Below are positions 53,368 to 63,346 of a DNA stretch of 64,000 nt, one piece after another; within the stretch, counting starts at the first letter, position 1; each line of letters opens with the position of its first letter. The notes below the pieces were generated by a model, which had not been told where the DNA came from, made no database searches, and saw only the letters and a program-made list of their open reading frames with translations. Location: positions 248,001-312,000 of the forward strand of contig NZ_JAUSSK010000002.1 of assembly GCF_030812295.1 (NCBI RefSeq), in the 5' to 3' direction. The translations under genes and the position numbers were made by a program. This DNA comes from Luteibacter jiangsuensis. Lineage in GTDB: Bacteria; Pseudomonadota; Gammaproteobacteria; Xanthomonadales; Rhodanobacteraceae.

Positions 53368-55065
53368 ATGAAGGAACGACATCGAATCTCGCGCCGCACA
53401 GTCGCATACCGTGTGTGCGTAATCCTGTGCACGGCGCTCGCGCCCGCGATCGGCATCGCCCAGGTGCCTCCCGTGCAACCCAGCGTGGCACCGATCACCT
53501 GGCGACCCTGCACGCCGGACCTGGTAAGCGAGCGCTGGATCGACGTCTTGGGGGCAAGGCTGGAATGCGGCAGCATGCTGGCGACCCCCGATGACGATGT
53601 CACCGGGAAGGTCCGATTCACCGTCGGCCTCGTTCGGTTCAAGGCGGGACAGTCCGAGCAACGCGAAGGCGCCATTTTCTTCAATTTCGGCGGCCCTGGT
53701 GCCAACCCCCTGGATTTCCTTCCACCTACCGCCTACCTGTGGGCCTCACGCTCCATCGACCATTCATTGGATGGCGACAAGCGGCGCCTGGCCGACCGCT
53801 TCGATCTCGTCGCGGTGATTCCACGAGGATTGCGTGGTGGAACCCGCTTTGCATGTGGACCTTACCCGGAATTTCTCGCGGGCTATGACCCGGCGGTCTC
53901 CCTGGCTGACTGGAACTGGGTCGGCTTCGTGCGAACCGCCAGGGCTTATGCGGGTACTTGCGGCGAGCATCCCCTGCATCCGCAGGTGGGCACGCTGCAA
54001 CATGTCGTCGACATGGAACATGCCAGACGCGCCCTGAACGAGCCCGTGATGCACTTCGTCGGTACTTCTTATGGCTCCTGGGTCGGTGCCTTCTACGCGT
54101 CGATGTACCCGCAGTACAGCGGACGCATCGTGCTGGATTCCGTCATGAACTACGCCGGGACGTTCGAGCAGCAGGTCACTGATTTTCCCGCGGAACGCCA
54201 GGCGCTGTTCGCACGAAATGCCTTGCGGCCGGCTCTCGCCCGACCCGGTGTGTATGGCATCGGCAGCGATCCACGGGTGGCGATGTCCCGCTTTCGCGAC
54301 ATGCCATATCGGGCGCTCTGGGCGTGGCCGCTGGCGATAAACACGCCCCACCAACTGGCTGCGGCGCTGACCCTCGCGGACTGGATAAGGGCCGATATGG
54401 AGATATCCAGCGATCGTCTTATGGCGCGCTTACGAAATCACGTCTTCAGTCCGGATACCGGCGCGAACGATGCGATCAAGGAGGCGGCGGCGGGGCTGGC
54501 CTCCCGGCTGGACCAGGTGGTCGATCCGACGCTGGACGGCCTGGTCGACCATTCCGTATACATCGCCGTGGTTTGCGGCGACACGCCATGGCGGAACGAT
54601 CTCAAGACGTGGCGCGCGCTGGCCAACCGGATAGGAGCGAACTACCCGGCCGCCGGGGGCGGATCGGTCATCATGGGCCTGATCTGCGCGCACTGGCCTT
54701 CGGCGCCCCGATGGAGACCCATGCTGACGGAACTGGCGAAGGCACCACCGTTGCTGATGATTCAATCCGAATTCGATCCGGTAACGCCGCTTACGGGTGC
54801 CATGAAAGCATTCGATGCATCGCCCAATGCATACATCGTCCTGGCGCGCGACGCCGAAGTGCACGGGTTGTTCGGCCAATCGGCGACGCCATGCGTCGAA
54901 CGTGCCGCCGGTCGTTTCCTCCTCACCGGCGAACGGCCGGCCTCACACCTGTCGAGCTGCGATTACGTCACGCCGCCCGTGAGGCGAGAAGTCCGCGAGG
55001 TGAGCGATGCACCCACGGAAAGCGACGTTCGCGAAGAACTACGACGTCTCTATCGGTACATTTGA
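53368..55065 (+). CDS. S33/TAP-like secreted alpha/beta hydrolase (tripeptidyl aminopeptidase type)
   Basis: A 565-residue exported hydrolase. The signal peptide spans about residues 1-32 ('[16 protein letters not shown]'). The oxyanion-hole motif 'FFNFGGPG', nucleophile elbow 'VGTSYGSW' with S234, acid '[10 protein letters not shown]' and catalytic 'EVHGLFG' are all present, with the TAP-like C-terminal domain 'HLSSC'. Family members release tripeptides or Pro-containing peptides. I chose ATG 53368 over the ATG at 53353 because GGAG lies 7 nt before it. A paralogue with a lost nucleophile is 3 kb downstream. Confidence 0.85.
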   Translation: MKERHRISRRTVAYRVCVILCTALAPAIGIAQVPPVQPSVAPITWRPCTPDLVSERWIDVLGARLECGSMLATPDDDVTGKVRFTVGLVRFKAGQSEQREGAIFFNFGGPGANPLDFLPPTAYLWASRSIDHSLDGDKRRLADRFDLVAVIPRGLRGGTRFACGPYPEFLAGYDPAVSLADWNWVGFVRTARAYAGTCGEHPLHPQVGTLQHVVDMEHARRALNEPVMHFVGTSYGSWVGAFYASMYPQYSGRIVLDSVMNYAGTFEQQVTDFPAERQALFARNALRPALARPGVYGIGSDPRVAMSRFRDMPYRALWAWPLAINTPHQLAAALTLADWIRADMEISSDRLMARLRNHVFSPDTGANDAIKEAAAGLASRLDQVVDPTLDGLVDHSVYIAVVCGDTPWRNDLKTWRALANRIGANYPAAGGGSVIMGLICAHWPSAPRWRPMLTELAKAPPLLMIQSEFDPVTPLTGAMKAFDASPNAYIVLARDAEVHGLFGQSATPCVERAAGRFLLTGERPASHLSSCDYVTPPVRREVREVSDAPTESDVREELRRLYRYI

Positions 55066-55169
55066 CGGTAACGGCGCAACGTCATCGAGCCACCACGTAC
55101 CTTGGTACGATGCGCCCACCTATCCGCGGCGCGCATAATCCGGACAACCTCAGTCACGGAAATGCACAC

Positions 55170-55946
55170 ATGAACGACCTGACCGGCAAGGTCGCCCTTG
55201 TCACGGGCGCCGCCAGCGGCATAGGCCGCGCGATCGCCGCAGCTTACGCAACGGCTGGGGCATCGGTCGCCGTTGCCGACATCGCTCACGACAAGGCGAA
55301 GCAGGTGGCCGCCGATATGGGCGGACGCGCCATCGGCATCGCCATGGACGTAACCGACGAAGCACAGGTCGACGATGGCTTCGCCCGCGTGGAACGTGAG
55401 CTCGGGTCGGTCGATATCCTGGTAAGCAACGCCGGCGTGCAGATCATCTCGCCACTGGTCGACCTTTCCCTCGCCGACTGGAAGCGCATGCTGGCCATCC
55501 ACATGGACGGCGCGTTCCTCACCAGCCGTGCCGCCATGCGCCAGATGGTGGCCTCCGGCCGTGGTGGATCGGTGATCCTGATGGGATCGGCGCATTCGCA
55601 TGTCGCGTCGAAATTCAAGGCGCCATACGTCGCGGCAAAGCACGGTTTGCTCGGCCTGGCCCGCGTGATCGCCAAGGAGGGCGCTGCCGATGGCATCCGG
55701 TCCAACGTGCTGTGCCCGGGTTTCGTGCGCACGCCGCTGGTCGAAAAGCAGATTCCGGAGCAGGCGCGCGAATTGGGCATCTCCGAGGAGGAGGTCGTCC
55801 GCGACGTGATGCTGCGCGATACCGTCGATGGCGAGTTCACCACCCTGGAAGACATCGCCGACGCCGCGCTGTTCCTCGCGGGTTTCGGCTCGAAGGCTCT
55901 GACCGGACAATCGCTCGTCGTGACGCATGGCTGGCATATGCACTGA
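55170..55946 (+). CDS. bdhA: 3-hydroxybutyrate dehydrogenase (SDR)
   Basis: A 258-residue classical SDR. The cofactor motif '[13 protein letters not shown]' (12-24), '[10 protein letters not shown]', and the catalytic Ser/Tyr/Lys set in '[20 protein letters not shown]' and 'AKHGLLGL' agree with bacterial D-3-hydroxybutyrate dehydrogenases, as does '[20 protein letters not shown]'. It interconverts 3-hydroxybutyrate and acetoacetate with NAD(H), linking polyhydroxybutyrate or ketone-body use to central metabolism. The length equals that of characterised enzymes. One oddity is the C-terminal 'VVTHGWHMH' where most have 'VDGGWTA'. It stands between two S33 hydrolase genes with no obvious functional tie. 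Confidence 0.85.
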   Translation: MNDLTGKVALVTGAASGIGRAIAAAYATAGASVAVADIAHDKAKQVAADMGGRAIGIAMDVTDEAQVDDGFARVERELGSVDILVSNAGVQIISPLVDLSLADWKRMLAIHMDGAFLTSRAAMRQMVASGRGGSVILMGSAHSHVASKFKAPYVAAKHGLLGLARVIAKEGAADGIRSNVLCPGFVRTPLVEKQIPEQARELGISEEEVVRDVMLRDTVDGEFTTLEDIADAALFLAGFGSKALTGQSLVVTHGWHMH

Positions 55947-56006
55947 CGGACCCCTCGCCGACGGTTCCGGCGGGATGATCCAGGTCCGCGCGCAGAAGGA
56001 AAGATC

Positions 56007-56028
56007 CGTCGGCAAGACAGCTCCCACC
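56007..56028. repeat. Degraded REP-like element
   Basis: CCGTCGGCAAGACAGCTCCC followed by ACC resembles the REP unit at 1981-2005 with several changes. It lies in the 212-nt gap between bdhA and the second S33-type gene. Confidence 0.45.
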
Positions 56029-56158
56029 GAAGGCGCCGACGGCATAACCCTAGCTCGATTCCCCGCCTTTCACCGACCCCAGTACCGGCGGTAGCCCGCT
56101 ACCGTGCCTCGGCACCAGCCACTAACTTTGTCGACCGCCCCGCTCGATAGGAACGTCG

Positions 56159-57739
56159 ATGAAATCCGCTTCCCTCGGCCTGCTCGCCGCAGCCCTCGCC
56201 ACCTCCCTCCCTGCCACGGCGGAGTCCGCCATTCCGCTCACATGGACATCCTGCGACAGCGTGCCTGCGGCGGCGGCCAACATCACCGCGCGCATGGAAT
56301 GCTCGCGCCTTGCCGTGCCGCGCGACTACGCCAACCCCGCAGCGGGCACGCTGAACCTGGCTGTGGTGCGCGTGAGAGCCGCCGCTGAACGTGGCGCACG
56401 CCACGACGGCACCTTGCTCCTGGAGCAGGACGAATTCTCGGGTCCCCTCGACCAATCCGTGGCGGCGATGGCATCGGGATGGCTGGAAGGCGACGAGAAC
56501 TGGCGCAACGTCGCGAATCGCCTCGACCTGGTCGGCCTCGCGCCACGTCTTATGGACGACGCAAGCGGACACGACTGCCTGTCGGCGACCTCACGGCTGC
56601 CCCGCCACGCTTCGCTGGGTGCCGACACGACCCATGCCAACTTCGCGATCGCCGAAAACCTCGCCCGGGCCGTGGGCACGGCATGCCAGAACGACCCGAT
56701 GCATTCGCATATCGGCATGTCGCCGCGCGTGGAGGACATCGACATGCTGCGCAACGCACTTGGCCAGTCCAGGCTGCACATCCTCGGCACCGGTTACGGC
56801 GGCTGGGTGGCGACGTACTACGCCGAACGCCACCCACAGAACGTCGGCCGCCTGCTGCTCGATAGCACGTGGGATGCGGACGGCTCCATCTCCGAAGCGA
56901 TGGAAGCACGCGTCGCCGAACGCGGGCGGACGATCCGCCAGGCGGTCTCGGCCCTGGTCGACGCCCCTGATCGTTATGGCTGGGGCTCCGATGCCAGCGA
57001 CATCCATCGACGTCTCGGCATGCTTCCGGCCTCGGCATATGCCGTTTGGATGCGCAACGTGGACGACGGGCACGAACTGTCGGCCGCGCTCACGATGGGA
57101 CGCCTGCTGGAGCGTGATGCCACGCTTTCGACAGACGTGCTTCGCGGCACCCTTGCAACGACACGATTCGCGATCGATGCCAAGGACGACGGCGCCATCC
57201 GTGCCGCGGCGGAACGCTTGCTCGATCGTCTCGATGCCGAAGCGAATGGCGACCCTTATGGTTTCGGGCCCCGGGCCAACGGCATTCCGCCCGAGGTCGT
57301 GGCCAGTGCCTTCGCGGCGCGCTGCAACGACGGTTCGTGGGGCACGCGTCGCCGATACTGGCGCGATCGCACGCTCGAACTGGGAGAAGCATGGCCAGCC
57401 GGGGTCGGTAACGAGACCTTTCAAGGCATGGTCTGCAGCGAATGGCAGAGCGCTTTCGAAAAGATCACCGCGGCACCCACGCTCTACGGCGTGCCGCGGT
57501 TCCTCATGGTACATGCCGAATTCGACGCGGAGGCACCGTTGCGCAACGCCGCGATGATGCTCAACGCACATTCAAGCGCCAACATGGTCGTGGCACGTGG
57601 CCTGCGTGCGCATGGCGTGATCACGCGCACGGACCGTCCCTGCGTGTCGGCCGTGGCCGGCCAGTTCCTCGCGGACGGCGTCCTTCCAGCCAACAAGCTG
57701 ACCAATTGCAGGTTGCCCGTCGCTTCGCCTGCGCCCTGA
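56159..57739 (+). CDS. S33/TAP-like hydrolase paralogue with nucleophile Ser replaced by Gly
   Basis: A 526-residue secreted protein (signal peptide ~1-21, ending ATA/ES) with the TAP-like alpha/beta hydrolase fold: 'EDIDMLRNALGQSRLHILGT', acid region 'MVHAEFDAEAPLRNA' and 'LRAHGVITR'. At the elbow where the active relative at 53368 has GTSYG, this one has GTGYG with Gly212 in place of Ser, and the GGPG oxyanion motif is replaced by 'LEQDEFSGPL'. Hydrolysis by the normal mechanism is therefore unlikely; it may bind peptides or have another role. The reading frame is intact for its full length, so selection for a folded product seems to remain. Confidence 0.8.
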   Translation: MKSASLGLLAAALATSLPATAESAIPLTWTSCDSVPAAAANITARMECSRLAVPRDYANPAAGTLNLAVVRVRAAAERGARHDGTLLLEQDEFSGPLDQSVAAMASGWLEGDENWRNVANRLDLVGLAPRLMDDASGHDCLSATSRLPRHASLGADTTHANFAIAENLARAVGTACQNDPMHSHIGMSPRVEDIDMLRNALGQSRLHILGTGYGGWVATYYAERHPQNVGRLLLDSTWDADGSISEAMEARVAERGRTIRQAVSALVDAPDRYGWGSDASDIHRRLGMLPASAYAVWMRNVDDGHELSAALTMGRLLERDATLSTDVLRGTLATTRFAIDAKDDGAIRAAAERLLDRLDAEANGDPYGFGPRANGIPPEVVASAFAARCNDGSWGTRRRYWRDRTLELGEAWPAGVGNETFQGMVCSEWQSAFEKITAAPTLYGVPRFLMVHAEFDAEAPLRNAAMMLNAHSSANMVVARGLRAHGVITRTDRPCVSAVAGQFLADGVLPANKLTNCRLPVASPAP

Positions 57740-57747
57740 TGCATTGG

Positions 57748-58935
57748 TCAGAACATGACCTGGGCACGCAACTCGACTATCCGGGGATCGACGCGTACAT
57801 CGCGTCGATCGCTGATCGCACGGACATAGTTACCTTGCAACTTGAGGTACTTCGTTAGGTACCAGTTCGCACCAAAGGTCCAGTCGTGTTCGGTGCCGCC
57901 CAGCGTAGGGCCATCATCCAGGTCGAGCGTGCTGTAACGGAGTACGAATTCCAGCGCACCCCAACGACCCTTTGGCACCACGTCGGAAACATTGCCCGCG
58001 CTGTACGAGCGCGACTCGCCCGTGGCCACCCAACTGCCGAAGGCGTACCAGCCGTGCGCCTTATAGGCCGGCTTGTTCTCCAGCTTTACCCTGGCATCCA
58101 GGTATTCGCTCTGCACCGACCATGGCCCACCGATCCAAAGCGCCTCGAGTCCGCGGCGGTCCACGTGCCCGGCCATGCTTAGTGCACCTGAGTCGATCAG
58201 GCGCCGCGTGGCAAGCCCCGCCTCTGGCAAGGCGCGCAAGCGTACGCCCGGCGGCGTATAGCGGCCACGGCCGTCGTTCGTTCCATACGGTGTTTCACGC
58301 GACAACGAACCACCGATATGCAGGACGTTTCCCGATGCGTTCAGCGGCGTCCACGCTGCGCGGCCGGCCACCATGTGGCCGTCCAGGTCACCCTGCAGGT
58401 TGCCACCGTTGTAGTAACCCATCTGCACGAGATAGGCCTTGCGGGTAAGCGCCCAATCGATGCCCAGGCGGCGATTCGCGTAAATGGCCTGCATGGGAAG
58501 CGAGGTCTCCATGAAGGACGTACTGCCCGTGCTGGTGTTGCCTTCGAAACCGACGGGTGTCTTCATGAAACCGATGCGCAGGGCACCGGCGTCGCTACCC
58601 ATAAGGGCCTTGCTCTGCAAGCGAAAGAACACGTCTAGCCAGGTCTTCGTCTGGAAATCGAATACCGCCGTGGCGTCGTACACGCCCTTCTTGCGGACGA
58701 AGAAACCGAATTCCTTGCGGCGGTTGGTCTGCGCGTCCTCGTAGGTGCCTTCGTCGTGCGAGAAGCGGTCAAGGTCGTATTGGTACTTCACCGACAAGCC
58801 CATGTCGGTGCCATCGGCGAATACGTAATGGGTCGGCCAGTTGGTACGCCCATCGTAATCGTTGCGCACGGCATCGGCCGCCTCCGCAAGCACGGGGTCG
58901 ATCAACGCCACGGCGCCGAGGATGAACTTCTTCAA
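57748..58935 (-). CDS. Phosphate-selective porin (OprP/OprO family)
   Basis: A 395-residue outer-membrane porin. A signal-like N-terminus 'MKKFILGAVALIDPVLAEA' precedes a beta-barrel resembling OprP/OprO porins ('GFFVRKKGVYDATAVFDFQT', 'LRIGFMKTPVGFEGNTSTGS', 'GALEFVLRYSTLDLDDG', 'EHDWTFGANWYLTKYLKLQG') and a final Phe. By family it forms an anion channel for phosphate or polyphosphate. The signal peptide is odd, with Asp and Pro in the hydrophobic core. It converges on the second S33-type gene with an 8-nt gap. Confidence 0.82.
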   Translation of the reverse strand: MKKFILGAVALIDPVLAEAADAVRNDYDGRTNWPTHYVFADGTDMGLSVKYQYDLDRFSHDEGTYEDAQTNRRKEFGFFVRKKGVYDATAVFDFQTKTWLDVFFRLQSKALMGSDAGALRIGFMKTPVGFEGNTSTGSTSFMETSLPMQAIYANRRLGIDWALTRKAYLVQMGYYNGGNLQGDLDGHMVAGRAAWTPLNASGNVLHIGGSLSRETPYGTNDGRGRYTPPGVRLRALPEAGLATRRLIDSGALSMAGHVDRRGLEALWIGGPWSVQSEYLDARVKLENKPAYKAHGWYAFGSWVATGESRSYSAGNVSDVVPKGRWGALEFVLRYSTLDLDDGPTLGGTEHDWTFGANWYLTKYLKLQGNYVRAISDRRDVRVDPRIVELRAQVMF

Positions 58936-59102
58936 GCGGGTACCCCTTCCAAGGCAGGCCGGCGGCGCCGACCAGCGATATAAACCTGACTATACAGCGG
59001 ACATGAGAATCGACTCAACGCCGCTCATACATCATCGGCAGGGGGGCACCAGGGCTTGAAAAGCGCGTCTTCACATTCGTGGATGAATGTGTCGCGCGGG
59101 CT

Positions 59103-59888
59103 CTACGGAAGATGAGGCTGGCGGATAAGCCGGATCTCGAACAAGGAGGGCCAACGCTTGCCTGTCACGAACAGGCGATCATGCCCGGCGTCGTAGGCGA
59201 TGCCGTTAAGCACGTCATCACTGAGGTCGGCCAACCGGACCTTGTCCATCAAGCCTTTCAGGTCGATCCAGCCGACGACGTGGCCCGTCCCGGGGTCGAT
59301 GCGGGCGATGCGGTCCGTCTGCCAGACATTGGCGTAGAGCTCGCCCTTCACCCATTCCAGTTCATTGATGTTTTGCAGGGGAACACCATCCGCGGTCACA
59401 TCGATGGATCCGGTGCGATCGAAGTTGGCCGGATCGAGGATGCGAATGGTCGGCGTACCGTCGCTCATGTAGACGTGGGTCGCGTCGCGGGTGAATGCCC
59501 AGCCCTCTCCGGGATAGCGGAAGGCGCCGAGCAACCGGAAGCTCGCCTTGTCGTAGACGAAGGCGATGCCTTCCTGCCAGGTCAGCTGTACCAGCTTCGT
59601 GCCCGTGGAGACGATGCCTTCGCCGAAATAGCCCGGCGGTGTGTCCAGCCGCTGCACCACCTCACCCGTGGCCAGCTTCACCTTGCGTACGGTGGACATG
59701 CCGCGCTCACCGGTGCTTTCGTAAAGATAGCCGTCTTCATAGAACAATCCTTCGGTAAAGGCTTGCGGGTCGTGCGGGTAGACATGCACCACCTTGTAGC
59801 CATACACGGGGATGGTTCCGGCCGAGACGTGCGCAGCGAAGGAACCTGCGACTAGCGCGACGAAGGTGAGTGCGGCGATCTTGTTCAA
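59103..59888 (-). CDS. Glutaminyl-peptide cyclotransferase (bacterial beta-propeller type)
   Basis: A 261-residue exported glutamine cyclotransferase. Signal peptide ~1-23 ('ALTFVALVAGSFAAHVSA'), then five-blade propeller text 'PQAFTEGLFYEDGYLYESTG', 'TWQEGIAFVYDKASF', 'GWAFTRDATHVYMSDGT' and 'NINELEWVKGELYANVWQTD'; the Glu in 'FTEGL' is part of the active site. It converts N-terminal Gln to pyroglutamate, protecting exported peptides. Translation probably starts at TTG 59888, with GGAAG 8 nt upstream. It follows glnA on the same strand, but the glnA terminator separates them. Confidence 0.85.
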   Translation of the reverse strand: MNKIAALTFVALVAGSFAAHVSAGTIPVYGYKVVHVYPHDPQAFTEGLFYEDGYLYESTGERGMSTVRKVKLATGEVVQRLDTPPGYFGEGIVSTGTKLVQLTWQEGIAFVYDKASFRLLGAFRYPGEGWAFTRDATHVYMSDGTPTIRILDPANFDRTGSIDVTADGVPLQNINELEWVKGELYANVWQTDRIARIDPGTGHVVGWIDLKGLMDKVRLADLSDDVLNGIAYDAGHDRLFVTGKRWPSLFEIRLIRQPHLP

Positions 59889-59924
59889 GTAAAGGGCTTC
59901 CACGGCGGACGCCGCATCATAAAG

Positions 59925-59948
59925 AAAGGGGCGCCGAAGCGCCCCTTT
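59925..59948 (-). terminator. Rho-independent terminator of glnA
   Basis: On the minus strand AAAGGGGCGC-TTCG-GCGCCCCTTT forms a 10-bp stem capped by a stable UUCG tetraloop, and CTTTAT follows. It starts 26 nt after the glnA stop. Confidence 0.9.
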
Positions 59949-59973
59949 GATCACCGCGACATCGATCGCAAGA

Positions 59974-61386
59974 TCAGATCGCGTAGTACATCTGGAACTC
60001 GAGCGGGTGAGTGCTCGCACGGTAGCGGGTCACTTCCTGCATCTTCAACGCGATATAGCCGTCGATGAAATCATCGGTGAACACGCCACCGGCCTTCAGG
60101 AACTCACGATCCTTGTCGAGGGCGACGAGCGCCTCGTCGAGGCTGGCGCAGACCTGGGGGATATTCTTCTCTTCTTCCGGCGGCAGATCGTAGAGATCCT
60201 TGTCGGCCGGCGCACCCGGGTCGATCTTGTTCAGGATACCGTCGAGGCCGGCCATCATCAGCACGGTGAAGGTCAGGTAGCCCGACTGCATCGGATCCGG
60301 GAAACGGATCTCGATACGGCGGCCCTTCGGGCTGGACACGTACGGAATACGGCAGGAAGCCGAACGGTTGCGTGCCGAGTAAGCCAGCATCACCGGCGCT
60401 TCGAAGCCCGGGACCAGGCGCTTGTAGCTGTTCGTCGTGGAGTTGGCGAAGGCGTTGATCGCCTTGGCGTGCTTGAAGATGCCGCCGATGTACCACAGCG
60501 CCGTCTGCGAGAGGCCACCGTAGAGATCGCCGGCGAACAAGTTCTCGCCGTTCTTCGACAGCGACTGGTGCACGTGCATGCCCGAACCGTTGTCGCCGAC
60601 GATCGGCTTCGGCATGAAAGTGACGGTCTTGCCGGCCTGGTGGGCGACGTTCTTGATGACGTATTTCATCGTCATCAGTTCGTCGGCCTTCTTCACCAGG
60701 GTGTTGAAGCGGGTACCGATCTCGCACTGGCCGGCGTTGGCCACTTCATGGTGGTGCACTTCGACCACCTGGCCCAGCGACTCCAGCACCTTGCACATGT
60801 CGGCGCGCAGGTCGCCCAGGCTGTCCACGGGGCTGACCGGGAAATAGCCACCCTTCACGCCCGGGCGATGGCCGGTATTGGTGCCGTCGTACTTGTAGCG
60901 CGAGGACCAGGCGGCTTCTTCCGAGCCGATCTCGTAGAACACGCGGCCCATGTCGTTCTGCCAGCGCACCGAGTCGAAGATGAAGAACTCGGGCTCAGGG
61001 CCGAAAAACGCCGTGTCGGCGATGCCGGTGGACTTCAGGAAGGCTTCGGCGCGCTTGGCGATGGAACGCGGATCGCGGCCGTAGGCCTGCATGGTGCTCG
61101 GCTCGAGCACGTCGCAATGCATGATCAGCTGCTTGTGCGCGCTGAACGGATCGAGGTGCGCCGTTTCCGGGTCCGGCATGAGGACCATGTCCGACTCGTT
61201 GATGCCCTTCCAGCCGGCGATCGACGAACCGTCGAACATCTTGCCGTCCTCGAAGGTACCCTCGTCGATGGCATGGGCAGGGAACGTGACATGGTGGTGC
61301 TTGCCGAGGATATCGGCGAAGCGCAGGTCGACGAACTCGATTTCCTCGTCCTGGATCAGGTTCAGCACTTTGGAAGCGGCGGACAT
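59974..61386 (-). CDS. glnA: Glutamine synthetase type I
   Basis: A 470-residue GSI-beta. The substrate and metal sites are clear: '[19 protein letters not shown]', '[18 protein letters not shown]' (metal/latch region), '[12 protein letters not shown]', '[11 protein letters not shown]', '[11 protein letters not shown]', '[20 protein letters not shown]'. The adenylylation loop '[12 protein letters not shown]' has the modifiable Tyr at about residue 399, so it is of the ATase-regulated class. It makes glutamine from glutamate, ammonia and ATP. A sigma-54 promoter and NtrC boxes lie upstream (61422-61558) and a terminator follows, so it appears monocistronic and nitrogen-regulated. Confidence 0.97.
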   Translation of the reverse strand: MSAASKVLNLIQDEEIEFVDLRFADILGKHHHVTFPAHAIDEGTFEDGKMFDGSSIAGWKGINESDMVLMPDPETAHLDPFSAHKQLIMHCDVLEPSTMQAYGRDPRSIAKRAEAFLKSTGIADTAFFGPEPEFFIFDSVRWQNDMGRVFYEIGSEEAAWSSRYKYDGTNTGHRPGVKGGYFPVSPVDSLGDLRADMCKVLESLGQVVEVHHHEVANAGQCEIGTRFNTLVKKADELMTMKYVIKNVAHQAGKTVTFMPKPIVGDNGSGMHVHQSLSKNGENLFAGDLYGGLSQTALWYIGGIFKHAKAINAFANSTTNSYKRLVPGFEAPVMLAYSARNRSASCRIPYVSSPKGRRIEIRFPDPMQSGYLTFTVLMMAGLDGILNKIDPGAPADKDLYDLPPEEEKNIPQVCASLDEALVALDKDREFLKAGGVFTDDFIDGYIALKMQEVTRYRASTHPLEFQMYYAI

Positions 61387-61421
61387 ACAAACCTCGAATG
61401 GGTATGGGGCGGAGTGCATTT

Positions 61422-61437
61422 AGCAATCGCTATGCCA
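61422..61437 (-). promoter_or_regulatory. Sigma-54 (RpoN) promoter of glnA
   Basis: On the minus strand TGGCATAGCGATTGCT matches TGGCACGN4TTGCW with GG at -24, GC at -12 and the required 10-nt spacing; only two positions differ. The expected start is near 61411, giving a ~25-nt leader before the glnA ATG. Confidence 0.85.
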
Positions 61438-61511
61438 GCGTCTCCGCCATCGACGGACCGGCCTGGGGCAAGCCTCGGCATCATAGAACGGGTGCGGGCT
61501 TCGCGTGCAAA

Positions 61512-61528
61512 TGCACCAAACTGGTGCA
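61512..61528. promoter_or_regulatory. NtrC-binding box upstream of glnA
   Basis: TGCACCAAACTGGTGCA is a perfect dyad (7-bp arms, 3-nt centre) identical in form to the enteric NtrC consensus TGCACC-N5-GGTGCA. It lies ~75-105 nt upstream of the sigma-54 promoter, an enhancer position. Confidence 0.88.
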
Positions 61529-61541
61529 TCAGTTATCCGAC

Positions 61542-61558
61542 TGCACCGTTCTGGCCAC
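61542..61558. promoter_or_regulatory. Second, weaker NtrC box upstream of glnA
   Basis: TGCACCGTTCTGGCCAC keeps one perfect NtrC half-site and a degenerate second half. Its centre is 30 nt from that of the strong box, three helical turns, as in paired glnA enhancers of enteric bacteria. Confidence 0.65.
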
Positions 61559-61663
61559 CTATCAGCGTTTCGCGGGAATCCGCCGACATCGTTTACCCTG
61601 CGTCGCGGCTAGGCCGCTTCCCACCCCAAGGGTAGGCGGCGCATCTTCATTTCGGATAATGGC

Positions 61664-63346
61664 ATGACGAACAAACACGATGACGACACCCCCGATACCG
61701 GGCGACGCCGCCTGCTCGGGGGCATGGCCACCACGGGCGCGCTGCTTGCGCTGGGCGGACTGCAGGAGGCCGTCGCCGACGGCAAGACGCCCACGGCACA
61801 GCCGCCCGGCGGAAAGGACCTGGATGCGCTTCTCGACAAGCACATCCAGAATGTCGTGGTGATCTATGCGGAGAACCGCAGTTTCAACAACCTGTTCGGC
61901 GACTTCCCGGGCTTGCAGCAGCCGCTGAACGCGGTGCCGCCGGAACGCTACATCCAGCGCGATCGCGACGGCACCGTCTTCAAGACGCTCCCCCCGATCT
62001 GGGGCGGCATGGTGCCCCACGAGCAAGTCGTCGATCACAAGAGCTATAAGATCGTCGAGAAGGACATCACCGGCCTGCCGAACGCACCCTGGGCGCTGCA
62101 CACGGGCGACGGCGCGCCGCTGCCGCACGGCCTCGTCACGCGCGACCTCGTGCATGCCTTCTACAACAACCAGCTACAGATCAACGGCGGCAAGAACGAC
62201 GGTTTCGTGGCCTGGGGCGACAACGGCGCCCTCACGATGGGCTACTACGCCAGTACGCCGGTGCACCTGCGCCTCTGGCGCCTCGCCGAGCAGTTCACTC
62301 TCTGCGACAACTTCTTCATGGGTGCTTTCGGCGGCTCCTTCCTCAACCACCAATACCTCGTGGCCGCGCAGCCGCCCTTCTATCCCGACGCGGACAAGAG
62401 CCCGGCGCAGTTCAACATCGCGGTGACCGAAAGCGGCGATCCGAAGGATCACCGCCTGAAGATGGCGGAGGACTCCCCGGCCAGTGCCATGCAGGGCAAG
62501 CCGAAGTTCGCCCACCACAATTCGCTGACGCCGGATTTCTGGGCCGTGAACACCCTGGGCCCGCCCTATTCGCCCGGCTTCAACGTGGATCGAAAGAACC
62601 CGCTGCTCACCGATGCCACCAGCGCGAACACGCTGCCGCCGCAAACGCACAAGCATATCGGTGACCTCCTGTCCGACAAGGAGATCGACTGGGCCTGGTA
62701 CGCCGGCGGCTTCCAGGCCGCGCTCGACGGCAAGGGCGACGGCACGGACGGCGCCTTCCCGCAGACGCCGAACTTCCAGGCCCACCACCAGCCGTTGAAT
62801 TACTTCGTTTCCCTCGCTCCAGGCAGCGAGGCGCGCAAGCGGCACCTGCGTGACGGCGGCTTGGGCGAGACATCCGCGACCAACCGTTTCCTCGCCGACG
62901 TGGACGCGGGCAAGCTACCGCCGGTGACGTTCTACAAGCCGCAAGGCAACCTCAACATGCACGCGGGTTACTCCGACGTGGAAGCCGGCGATCGTCACAT
63001 CGCCAATGTGCTCCACCATCTGCGCAAGAGCGCGCAGTGGAAGAACATGCTGGTCATCGTCACCTTCGACGAGAACGGTGGCTGGTGGGACCACGTCGCG
63101 CCACCCAAGGGCGATCGCTGGGGCCCGGGCACGCGCATTCCCGCGCTCGTGATATCGCCCTACGCGAAGCGCGGACACGTGGAACACACGATCTACGACA
63201 CGGGCTCCATCGCGCGCTTCATCACCCGCAGGTTCAAGCTGGAAACCTTGCCTGGCCTGAAGATGCGAGACGACGCGATGATCGCCGCTGGCGGACCCGC
63301 ACCAGGCGACCTGACCGAGACGCTCGACTTCAGCCTCAAGCAATAG
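61664..63346 (+). CDS. Tat-exported phosphoesterase (acid phosphatase AcpA / phospholipase C family)
   Basis: A 560-residue enzyme of the AcpA/PLC phosphoesterase family. A twin-arginine signal (GRRRLLGGMATTGALLALGG, residues 13-32) directs folded export. Catalytic-site text includes 'VVVIYAENRSFNNLFGDFPG' with the conserved Glu-Asn-Arg-Ser, 'HHQPLNYFVSLAPGS', 'MLVIVTFDENGGWWDHVAPP' with metal-binding Asp/His, and 'GPGTRIPALVISPYAK'. It hydrolyses phosphate mono- or diesters in the periplasm or outside the cell; substrate cannot be fixed between acid phosphatase and phospholipase. Divergent from glnA. Its own promoter must lie in the same gap as the NtrC boxes. Confidence 0.88.
   Translation: MTNKHDDDTPDTGRRRLLGGMATTGALLALGGLQEAVADGKTPTAQPPGGKDLDALLDKHIQNVVVIYAENRSFNNLFGDFPGLQQPLNAVPPERYIQRDRDGTVFKTLPPIWGGMVPHEQVVDHKSYKIVEKDITGLPNAPWALHTGDGAPLPHGLVTRDLVHAFYNNQLQINGGKNDGFVAWGDNGALTMGYYASTPVHLRLWRLAEQFTLCDNFFMGAFGGSFLNHQYLVAAQPPFYPDADKSPAQFNIAVTESGDPKDHRLKMAEDSPASAMQGKPKFAHHNSLTPDFWAVNTLGPPYSPGFNVDRKNPLLTDATSANTLPPQTHKHIGDLLSDKEIDWAWYAGGFQAALDGKGDGTDGAFPQTPNFQAHHQPLNYFVSLAPGSEARKRHLRDGGLGETSATNRFLADVDAGKLPPVTFYKPQGNLNMHAGYSDVEAGDRHIANVLHHLRKSAQWKNMLVIVTFDENGGWWDHVAPPKGDRWGPGTRIPALVISPYAKRGHVEHTIYDTGSIARFITRRFKLETLPGLKMRDDAMIAAGGPAPGDLTETLDFSLKQ

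Noticed and set aside
53325-53370. Direct repeat AGCGTACG before and at the start of the first S33 gene as a regulatory site
   Set aside because: Only two 8-bp copies, one of them inside the ribosome-binding region; likely chance.
53368-55065. S33 aminopeptidase as the lanthipeptide leader protease
   Set aside because: It is separated from the locus by the GH3 gene and oppositely oriented; only its enzyme class makes it thinkable, so I did not claim it.
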